NCBI GenBank assembly: GCA_900316755.1
Contig: ONED01000031.1
Coordinates: forward strand, 1-40,336
Length of the DNA: 40,336 nucleotides
Direction of reading: 5' to 3'
Source of the DNA: an uncultured Eubacteriales bacterium
Lineage (GTDB): Bacteria > Bacillota > Clostridia > Lachnospirales > Lachnospiraceae
Positions within the stretch are counted from its first letter, which is position 1, and every line of letters begins with the position of its first letter. Below the pieces are notes generated by a model, which worked only from the letters and a program-made list of their open reading frames with translations, made no database searches and was not told where the DNA came from. Of this stretch, positions 34,338 to 40,336 are shown piece by piece. Position numbers and translations under genes: made by a program.

Positions 34338-35258
34338 TTATGGGAGAATATTGCCGGCTGCTTTATAAATATCATACCACTCCTGTCTGGTAAGCGTTAT
34401 CTCGCATGCCTTACAAATTTCATTCAGGCGGGCGGAATTCATTGTCCCCGCCAAAACCTGCATATTCGCCGGATGACGCAAAATCCATGCAACCGCCATC
34501 GTAGTCGACGACATGCCATATCGTTCTCCGACTTCGGCCAGTTTCCGGTTTAAAACCGCAAATTCCGGATTCTGCAAGAAAACGCCTTCTATACGTCCAT
34601 ACTGAAATGGCGACCACGCCTGTATCGTAATATCATGCAATCTACAATAATCTAAAACGCTTCCGTCACGGTTTACCGCGCCTTCCGTCATCATATTTAC
34701 TTCAATCCCGCTTCGAATCATAGACGAATGTGCCGCACTCAACTGCAACTGATTCGCGACAAGCGGCTGTTTCACATACTTTTTCAAAAGCTCCATCTGC
34801 ATCGGATTTTGGTTCGAAACACCGAAATAACGCACTTTGCCGGACTGCTCCAATTCATCGAACGCTTCTGCAACTTCCTCCGGCTCGACCAGTGCGTCCG
34901 GTCTGTGAAGCAGCAACGCATCCAAATACTCCACGCCCAGCCTTTTCAAAGAACCGTCAACCGAATCAATAATATGTTTTTTTGAAAAATCAAACATCAC
35001 ACCCGGTATGATGCCGCACTTGGACTGCAGAAAAATGTCCTCCCGTTTAATCTCTGTCATTCGAAGCGTTTTGCCGAAGATTTCCTCGCAGCTGCCTCCT
35101 CCGTAAATGTCTGCATGATCAAAAAAATTTACTCCATTTTCCACTGCATGTTCAATGAAATCCGCGGCTTCTTTTTCCTTCAACCGGTTTATTCTCATAC
35201 ATCCCTGTACAATCGCCGAAACCTGTAGCCCCGTATTTCCAAATCCGATTTTCTTCAT
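34338..35258 (-). CDS. aldo/keto reductase
   Basis: A 306-aa NADPH-dependent oxidoreductase with a TIM-barrel layout. Catalytic residues are visible: Asp and Tyr in FFDHADIYGGG, Lys in FLQSKCGI, and His in ALLLHRPDAL. The cofactor region SAHSSMIRSG and TVLAGTMNSARLNEI-like end (MQVLAGTMNSARL) fits the family. Closest in feel to the YdhF subgroup. Substrate unknown. It precedes the xpaC-like gene by 50 bases and may share its transcript. Confidence 0.9.
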   Translation of the reverse strand: MKKIGFGNTGLQVSAIVQGCMRINRLKEKEAADFIEHAVENGVNFFDHADIYGGGSCEEIFGKTLRMTEIKREDIFLQSKCGIIPGVMFDFSKKHIIDSVDGSLKRLGVEYLDALLLHRPDALVEPEEVAEAFDELEQSGKVRYFGVSNQNPMQMELLKKYVKQPLVANQLQLSAAHSSMIRSGIEVNMMTEGAVNRDGSVLDYCRLHDITIQAWSPFQYGRIEGVFLQNPEFAVLNRKLAEVGERYGMSSTTMAVAWILRHPANMQVLAGTMNSARLNEICKACEITLTRQEWYDIYKAAGNILP

Positions 35259-35334
35259 CCTGATCTGTTTCCTTTCGAACCATTTCTATTTCTTCCATTA
35301 TATAACTTGCCATATCGGAAAGCAATCCCATTTG

Positions 35335-37074
35335 CTACTCGATTTTCACCAATTCCCTGCATCGGTTCAATGCCGCGTATAACTCCTGCTTCCGTGGCAT
35401 AGCCAGATTCCCGGGCAGCGCCGCGTCCTCCCCGACTCCTTCTGCTCTCCCGGAAGCACCGCAAAACGCTGCGAATCCTTTCTTTTCGATTCTGTCATAA
35501 AGTGCTTTTACAGTCTCTCCCAATGTCCTCTTTCCGTCAAAGTCATGTAGCTTCATGTATTTTAACATAGCAGAAATAGCAGTCAGCTGTTCCGAATCCA
35601 CAAGCTGCTCCACGTAGCGCAAATCCACCTCTTCCCGATTGATGGAGAATCCGTCCAACCCGTCTGTGCGCATTTTAATGCGGCCGTCCTTTGCAAAAGC
35701 CACATCCCGCTTCACCACACGTTTATAATCCGGCTTATCCGCTTTTTCTGCAGCTCCCAATGTGTACGGAAAATGCTCTGCTTCTTTCTCTGCAAGCGCT
35801 GTAATCTCAAAAGGCTGATACCGGTTCATCTGAAGAACACAGTCCGCCTTGTGGAAATACGAACCACAGCTTCCCGCCACCAGAATGGTAGAAATACCGT
35901 ATTCCTCATACAACTCCCTTACCCTGTCAATAAAAGGAATAATCGGCTCCACATCCCGACTCACCACACGCTGCATCAATTCATCACGAATCATAAAATT
36001 CGTAGCACTGGTATCCTCGTCAATCAGAAATACCTTGGCGCCTGCCTCCATGGCTTCCACTGTATTGGCTGCCTGTGAGGTACTGCCGCTGGCATCTTCC
36101 GTATAAAATACCTTCGTGTCTCTTCCGTTTGGAAGGTTCCGGATAAACATAGAAATGTCCGTTTTCTGAATACTCCTGCCATCCTCTGCACGCAGCTTCA
36201 TGGCGGTGTCATCCGTTATCACATACTCTCTGCCATCTCCACGGATATGGTTGTACACACCCAGTTCCAATGCCTCCAAAAGCGTAGATTTTCCATGATA
36301 ACCACCGCCTACAATTAAAGTGACACCTTTCGAAATTCCCATACCGGTCAGCTTACCATGGTGGGGCAACTCCAACGTCACCTCCATGGCAGAGGGTGCC
36401 TGGAATGCAACTGCACCCTTCATGGGCAGGGAAGAAATCCCCGACTTTCTGGGTAAAACAGCTCCGTTTGCCACAAACGCAACCAGCCCTCTCTTTGGCA
36501 GTTCTTCCCGGATGTACCGCTGATCATCCGCCAAAAACAATACCGCCTGCAAGCTATCCTTTGGACAGGTCGCCAAAAGCAATGTCTGTCTCACGCAGAC
36601 CGGAAGAAATTCAAACAGAATTTTCTCCAGTTCCCCTGCGTTAATCGTTCGTCCATTGGCAGGAAATCCGATTTCCATGCGAATGGTAATGTCTCCGTTC
36701 ATTGTATTTACCACGCAGGCACTGCGCTCCAGAATCTCCTGTCCCGGATGGCTGATGCTAAGGAGTCCGCTTTTTCCGGAGCCTTTTGCTTTAAATGAAA
36801 AATCTTTTATTTTTGCCGCTACACGCCGGAGCAGAAAATCCTGAAATGCAATCTTTCTGACCCCGCTCTCATAGCATGTCCTGTCAAATCCCGCCACCTT
36901 TCCTGGTACGAGAATGCTGACCTTAGAAGGCGAAGCAAACGGATCGCCCTGTACATGGTCAATCGACAATACATATTGTGGAAACTGATATTTGCCTTTT
37001 GTATCTTTATAGGCAGGGTATCCCTTGTGGTCTATCCGCCGTAATAAATTTTGTAAATCTGCTGATGTCTTCAT
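35335..37074 (-). CDS. predicted ATPase of the ABC class
   Basis: Start at 37074, nine bases after GGAGG; an in-frame TTG at 37083 overlaps that spacing. The 579-aa protein has a P-loop in VGGGYHGKSTLLEALELGVY and a Walker B-like VFLIDEDTSATNFMIRDEL, with ISTILVAGSCGSYFHKADCV after it. The N-terminal half (YPAYKDTKGKYQFPQYVLSI) and the end (EQLVDSEQLTAISAMLKYMK) match the COG3044-type ABC-class ATPases, soluble proteins of unknown function without membrane partners. Length is normal for that family. Confidence 0.85.
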   Translation of the reverse strand: MKTSADLQNLLRRIDHKGYPAYKDTKGKYQFPQYVLSIDHVQGDPFASPSKVSILVPGKVAGFDRTCYESGVRKIAFQDFLLRRVAAKIKDFSFKAKGSGKSGLLSISHPGQEILERSACVVNTMNGDITIRMEIGFPANGRTINAGELEKILFEFLPVCVRQTLLLATCPKDSLQAVLFLADDQRYIREELPKRGLVAFVANGAVLPRKSGISSLPMKGAVAFQAPSAMEVTLELPHHGKLTGMGISKGVTLIVGGGYHGKSTLLEALELGVYNHIRGDGREYVITDDTAMKLRAEDGRSIQKTDISMFIRNLPNGRDTKVFYTEDASGSTSQAANTVEAMEAGAKVFLIDEDTSATNFMIRDELMQRVVSRDVEPIIPFIDRVRELYEEYGISTILVAGSCGSYFHKADCVLQMNRYQPFEITALAEKEAEHFPYTLGAAEKADKPDYKRVVKRDVAFAKDGRIKMRTDGLDGFSINREEVDLRYVEQLVDSEQLTAISAMLKYMKLHDFDGKRTLGETVKALYDRIEKKGFAAFCGASGRAEGVGEDAALPGNLAMPRKQELYAALNRCRELVKIE

Positions 37075-37149
37075 GTCTTGCAACCTCCCCTGTTTCTCCT
37101 TATATCATAGACAGATTTTAGGGAGATTGCAAGCACATAATAACAGCAC

Positions 37150-37306
37150 AGTGACTCATTTTTTTCGATATGCTTTAGAACAGTTTCATAGGATTCCGGA
37201 AATGTGCGATAGGATCATCGCGCATTTCATGATCTGCTACACGGCAATGCTAATCCACCGTCTGTTGCAGACCAAAACAAGTATATGTTTTAAAACCGCA
37301 AATTAG
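37150..37306 (+). pseudogene. C-terminal remnant of a transposase
   Basis: The reading HRIPEMCDRIIAHFMICYTA followed by MLIHRLLQTK resembles the end of IS1634/IS4-type transposases; compare TPEHVDAHMLICMISLILLR in the element at 25800-27576. The rest of the gene is gone; the fragment ends at TAG near 37306. It marks the left part of a decayed mobile region. Confidence 0.5.
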
Positions 37307-37325
37307 CTACACCAGATTTGAGGTA

Positions 37326-37559
37326 TCAGTGAAAGTACTTTCTCCCATGTTTATCATTGTTGCCCGTACTATCTGCTTTTTTTGCATCTTTAATTGTTGC
37401 ACTGGATATGTGACCAACAAATTTTCTTATTTCATTTAACAAACCATCCGGAACTGCTCCAAAGTATACCTCTACCGCATCAATATATGGTTTAAGTTCC
37501 TCACTATAAAATGTATACTCTCGTTCAATTAATGTCTGTATTTTTTCCTGATTTGTCAT
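37326..37559 (-). CDS. small hypothetical protein, possibly a fragment
   Basis: A 77-aa ORF starting MTNQEKIQTLIEREYTFYSE, with EVYFGAVPDGLLNEIRKFVG in the middle and a polar end (DSTGNNDKHGRKYFH). It looks like the helical N-terminus of a larger protein whose end has been replaced. AGGAAAACGT precedes the ATG. It lies among mobile-element remnants. No family recognised. Confidence 0.45.
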   Translation of the reverse strand: MTNQEKIQTLIEREYTFYSEELKPYIDAVEVYFGAVPDGLLNEIRKFVGHISSATIKDAKKADSTGNNDKHGRKYFH

Positions 37560-37638
37560 TTTACACGTTTTCCTCTAACATTAACTTTTCTTCCAAGCAT
37601 AACATATCTTTCTTATTGGGTAATCTATATAAAGAACT

Positions 37639-37672
37639 GGAATAACAATACTAAATGTAGTATTGTTATTCC
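37639..37672. other. perfect 15-bp stem-loop
   Basis: GGAATAACAATACTA and its exact complement flank the loop AATG. No T run follows on either strand, so it is not a standard terminator. It stands four bases before motif copy B at 37676. Confidence 0.7.
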
Positions 37673-37675
37673 TCG

Positions 37676-37704
37676 TTGGGAAGTTTGAACTTAATGGCAC
37701 GAAT
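37676..37704. repeat. 29-bp island-edge motif, copy B
   Basis: Matches copy A (22473-22501) at 23 of 29 positions. Its CTTAATGGCACGAA (37690-37703) also matches, inverted, 13 of 14 bases of 40097-40110 near the second tRNA-Cys. Confidence 0.5.
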
Positions 37705-37781
37705 TCAAAACACCTAAAAACCGCTATTTTCTATTATCATAATCGATTACAAGACAAAGAGCCGTCCTTTGTCTTATTTTC

Positions 37782-38684
37782 TTATTGAAAATCCCTAACT
37801 GCTACATTCAGCATTTCTATAAATTCTCTTGTGATGCCGGATATATTTCTATCCGTACGCAAAATATATCCTATTATATAGAAATCTTCACTTTTAAACG
37901 GAATGCTAACAATCCTTCCTTCATTGAGTAATGATGGCATAATTCCGGTACCTATAGTATAACAATCCGTTGCGAGCAGTACATTCATAAGGCTGGCTCT
38001 GTCACTGATTTCTACCTGCTTATCACTATATGCATTTGTAATCTCCTCTGTGAAAAAAGTACTATTATGTTCTCCCTGTTCATAGGACACATATGTATAA
38101 CTTTTTAAATCATCCGATATAATTACAGTTTGCTTTGCAAGAGGATGTTCTTTGCGAAGGTATACATGTGGTGATGCTTTTAATATCGGTATAAACGACA
38201 AACCAATTTTGCTTAAATATCTTTCCATTACGCTGTTATCGTTACCTTTGATAGCGATGATTCCGATATCACAATAAGCGATCTCTGTTTCGTGAATAAC
38301 ATCATAGGTTTTCATCTCACGCAAAGCAAACCTATAATACTCTGCCTTAGTTTTATTTAGTAGTTTTCCGAAAATATCTGCGACAAAGTCATAATGCTGT
38401 GTTGATACATAAAGCCGATCAAATCTATTCTTTTCAGTGTATCTGCTCAAAATGAAATCGTTCTGCTCCGTAATTTGTCGTGCATACCGAATAAATTCAG
38501 AGCCTTCATTGGTTAAATGCACGCCATTACCTGAACGTTCAAAAATTTTTATATTCAACTCTTTTTCCAACAACTTAACGCTTACTGACAGACTGGATTG
38601 TGCTACAAATAATTGTTTTGCCGCTTCATTAAGCGAACCGCATTCTGCAATCTTTAATATGTATTTACATTGTTGTATAGTCAT
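37782..38684 (-). CDS. LysR family transcriptional regulator
   Basis: A 300-aa regulator. N-terminal helix-turn-helix with the LysR pattern (CGSLNEAAKQLFVAQSSLSV, LLEKELNIKIFERSGNGVHL), then an effector domain of two alpha/beta lobes (GLSFIPILKASPHVYLRKEH, ISDRASLMNVLLATDCYTIG). It begins on the base after the stop of the DUF554-like gene, so it is co-transcribed with it rather than divergent. It may regulate that gene. Confidence 0.88.
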   Translation of the reverse strand: MTIQQCKYILKIAECGSLNEAAKQLFVAQSSLSVSVKLLEKELNIKIFERSGNGVHLTNEGSEFIRYARQITEQNDFILSRYTEKNRFDRLYVSTQHYDFVADIFGKLLNKTKAEYYRFALREMKTYDVIHETEIAYCDIGIIAIKGNDNSVMERYLSKIGLSFIPILKASPHVYLRKEHPLAKQTVIISDDLKSYTYVSYEQGEHNSTFFTEEITNAYSDKQVEISDRASLMNVLLATDCYTIGTGIMPSLLNEGRIVSIPFKSEDFYIIGYILRTDRNISGITREFIEMLNVAVRDFQ

Positions 38685-39377
38685 TTATATCCTCTCCGCT
38701 ATGCTGATTATAAAATTAAATAATATTACGAAAAAAATGCTCGGTAACATATTGATATTATTAATTTTATACTTACCGTCTGTGATGAGATTAAATCCTG
38801 AGAAAAAAAGAATAATATACCCCGTAGCACAAAGTTGAGCAGTCAATTCATTACTGAATACAGAAGAAAACAAGTATGCTATTAAGGCAATTAAGACTTG
38901 AATAGCAGCTACAGGTAACGCTGATAGTGAAACAACTTTTCCGTATGCAGCACCAAAAGCTATCGCAAAAGGAGCATCAACAAAGCATTTCATAAACAGT
39001 TGACTGTTATCGTTATTTACTGCTAAAAGAACAGGACCGCTTATTTGCAAACCGCCTATCCCAAAAAATAATGTAGCATCAAGAAATGCATTAAGAGATT
39101 TGTTAGATGCTTTCCCTAAATTGCTAAGTTTATCTTCAATCAGCAATAATTCACCTATTTTACTTCCTAAAAGATATGAAAATATAACTATTATTAAGTT
39201 TTTACTTACAATATTTTCTCCCTGCACATTGTACACATTTTCAAAGAAACCTACAAGGCTAACAATCATAATACCGATTGATAAAATACGGTATTCTTTT
39301 GCGTTTTCTTTATTTCTCCGTTTACTTCCAAAGAAACCGCCTAAAATAATCGTAAGTGCATTTGCAAATATACCCAT
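38685..39377 (-). CDS. DUF554 family membrane protein
   Basis: Start at 39377 (MGIFANALTIILGGFFGSKR), six bases after a G-rich site; nine upstream residues precede it. The 230-aa protein has about seven helices and the family's starting pattern of Asn and Gly in the first helix. Motif ATLFFGIGGLQISGPVLLAV and the end (FFSGFNLITDGKYKINNIN) fit DUF554, putative transporters of unknown substrate. A TATAAT -10 stands about 30 bases upstream. Confidence 0.78.
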   Translation of the reverse strand: MGIFANALTIILGGFFGSKRRNKENAKEYRILSIGIMIVSLVGFFENVYNVQGENIVSKNLIIVIFSYLLGSKIGELLLIEDKLSNLGKASNKSLNAFLDATLFFGIGGLQISGPVLLAVNNDNSQLFMKCFVDAPFAIAFGAAYGKVVSLSALPVAAIQVLIALIAYLFSSVFSNELTAQLCATGYIILFFSGFNLITDGKYKINNINMLPSIFFVILFNFIISIAERI

Positions 39378-39517
39378 ACCGTCCCCCCCTCGTTGATACA
39401 ATATATTATATCACCATAAAGGCAGATATAGGTAATATCAAAAATCTATCAACTGCATTCAAATAATAATTACAGCTGTTCTTGTCCTTTGCCCTGTCCT
39501 TTGTTTTTTATGCACAC

Positions 39518-39874
39518 CTAGGAGAATGCCTTCTCACTTGGCAGGATCTTAGAACATTGGTAGTTGCTATCTACCATCATGATGATGGCTTCATCATCAG
39601 TAACATCAACGATAATAGCACGTATTTTATTAATTTTCAAAATTTCATACGCCCTTTTTCTGCGGTGGCCGGAAATCAATTCATACCGCCCATCAGCTTT
39701 GCTGCGCACAATTATGGGATTAAGCAGGCCGTTAGCTTCAATGCTGGCGGCCAGTTCTGTCATGTCCTCATCATCGAAGACGTGATACGGATGATTTGGG
39801 AAACTATCTATTAAATGCACCTTAATATCGGTTTCTCCTGTTCTGATAACGCCCCTGTTAATCTTTTTTTCCAT
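39518..39874 (-). pseudogene. truncated ParB-like protein
   Basis: The 118 residues hold a ParB/Srx N-terminal nuclease-like domain: KVHLIDSFPNHPYHVFDDED, MTELAASIEANGLLNPIIVR, YELISGHRRKRAYEILK, then VDSNYQCSKILPSEKAFS and a stop. In full-length element-borne ParB proteins the chain continues past LPSEKAF into a helix-turn-helix domain; here it is cut off after that motif. It appears to be a leftover of an integrative element or plasmid next to tRNA-Cys. Confidence 0.7.
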
Positions 39875-40062
39875 TTTTAGCTTCTTTCGGGGCTTTCCTG
39901 TAAAGAAAAAGCCGGATCCCCATTACAAATCAAATTTTTGTAAAGAAAATCTCGGTTTTCAGAGCATTTAATATTTAAGTTGCCAGTCCAAGCTTTTTAG
40001 GTTCAAAAAAAGACTTTAATCCGTGCCTTTTTTCCTCTTCCTAAAAATTGTCCCAAAAAGCA

Positions 40063-40114
40063 CTGAAAACCCCTGAAAAATCAAGGGTTTTCAGGCTTCG
40101 TGCCACTAAGCACG
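40063..40114 (-). terminator. two hairpins downstream of tRNA-Cys copy 2
   Basis: CTGAAAACCC (40063-40072) pairs with GGGTTTTCAG (40085-40094); CGTGC (40099-40103) pairs with GCACG (40110-40114). On the minus strand the first is followed by TGCTTTTTGGG, so it may end tRNA transcription. Confidence 0.5.
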
Positions 40115-40124
40115 AATTTTGTGA

Positions 40125-40195
40125 AGGCGCCAACCAGATTTGAACTGGTGATAGAGGTGTTGCAGACCTTTGCCTTACCACTTGGCTATGGCGCC
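40125..40195 (-). tRNA. tRNA-Cys (GCA), copy 2
   Basis: Identical in all 71 bases to 27911-27981: same acceptor stem, anticodon GCA and T arm. It follows tRNA-Glu by 48 bases on the minus strand and probably shares its transcript. Confidence 0.95.
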
Positions 40196-40243
40196 ATATT
40201 TAATTTGAAACCACGGTTTTTAAATTCCCGCGTTAGAAGTAAA

Positions 40244-40315
40244 TGACTCCTACGGGAATCGAACCCGTGTTACCGCCGTGAAAGGGCGATGTCTTAACCG
40301 CTTGACCAAGGAGCC
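40244..40315 (-). tRNA. tRNA-Glu (TTC)
   Basis: 72 nt on the minus strand. GGCTCCT acceptor pairs with AGGAGTC, the anticodon loop reads CTTTCAC (anticodon TTC), and the T arm contains GGTTCGATTCC. CCA is not encoded. The sequence upstream runs off the window. Confidence 0.95.
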
Positions 40316-40336
40316 GAAAAACTCCCCCTGTTGGAC

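Noticed and set aside
27911-40195. A single integrative element bounded by the two identical tRNA-Cys genes
   Set aside because: The interval contains housekeeping-type genes (B6, telA, aldo/keto reductase, ABC-class ATPase) and no integrase or conjugation genes; two separate small islands fit better.

Overview
The window reads as a chromosomal segment of a low-GC, Gram-positive, anaerobic gut-type Firmicute, most likely a Lachnospiraceae-like Clostridium relative. Reasons: strong AGGAGG-type ribosome binding sites throughout, a SAM-I riboswitch ahead of metK, TelA/XpaC and ABC-class ATPase genes, an ECF transporter S component, a SleB-type cell wall hydrolase and many secreted transglutaminase-like proteins. 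No species can be named from the sequence alone. Most genes lie on the minus strand.

Layout. (1) 0.1-6.8 kb: an accessory surface operon on the minus strand. Its order is a 962-aa secreted protein, a broken small-peptide gene, a transglutaminase-like secreted protein, an intact 44-aa small-peptide gene and a 140-aa membrane-anchored acidic protein. It is preceded by phased GGGTGAT boxes and by a LuxR-type 7TM regulator destroyed by an internal deletion. (2) 6.8-8.8 kb: a two-gene Septu-like defence module (PtuA ATPase, PtuB HNH nuclease). (3) 8.9-14.3 kb: a tightly packed minus-strand cluster of patatin-like phospholipase read through in frame into argF, a small conserved protein, coaX, dusB and a third transglutaminase-like surface protein overlapping dusB. 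(4) 14.4-21.4 kb: an SPFH/NfeD pair, a SleB-like hydrolase, and a probable operon of SAM-I riboswitch, metK, histidine kinase, response regulator and SpoU/TrmH methyltransferase.

(5) 21.4-28.1 kb: an AraC regulator, then an AT-rich island. The island holds a SPATG-anchored surface protein, a membrane protein, a broken IS1634-like transposon flanked by 69-bp direct repeats, two structured hairpin arrays, and tRNA-Cys. (6) 28.1-31.9 kb: vitamin B6 genes. A MocR/PdxR regulator is divergent from pyridoxal kinase, an ECF S component and a radical SAM protein with a likely C-terminal frameshift; a 111-bp hairpin ends this unit. (7) 31.9-37.1 kb: telA, xpaC, an aldo/keto reductase and an ABC-class ATPase. 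(8) 37.1-40.3 kb: a decayed mobile region (transposase remnant, small orphan ORF, DUF554-like protein plus LysR, truncated ParB) ending at a second identical tRNA-Cys and a tRNA-Glu.

The best candidates for something undescribed are the small-peptide family with a KYExP...TTSP pattern, found next to secreted transglutaminase-like proteins that share a duplicated C-terminal module (0.6-5.9 kb), and the multi-hairpin arrays with complementary linkers (24.4-24.5 and 27.7-27.9 kb). All family assignments are from reading motifs; no database search was run.
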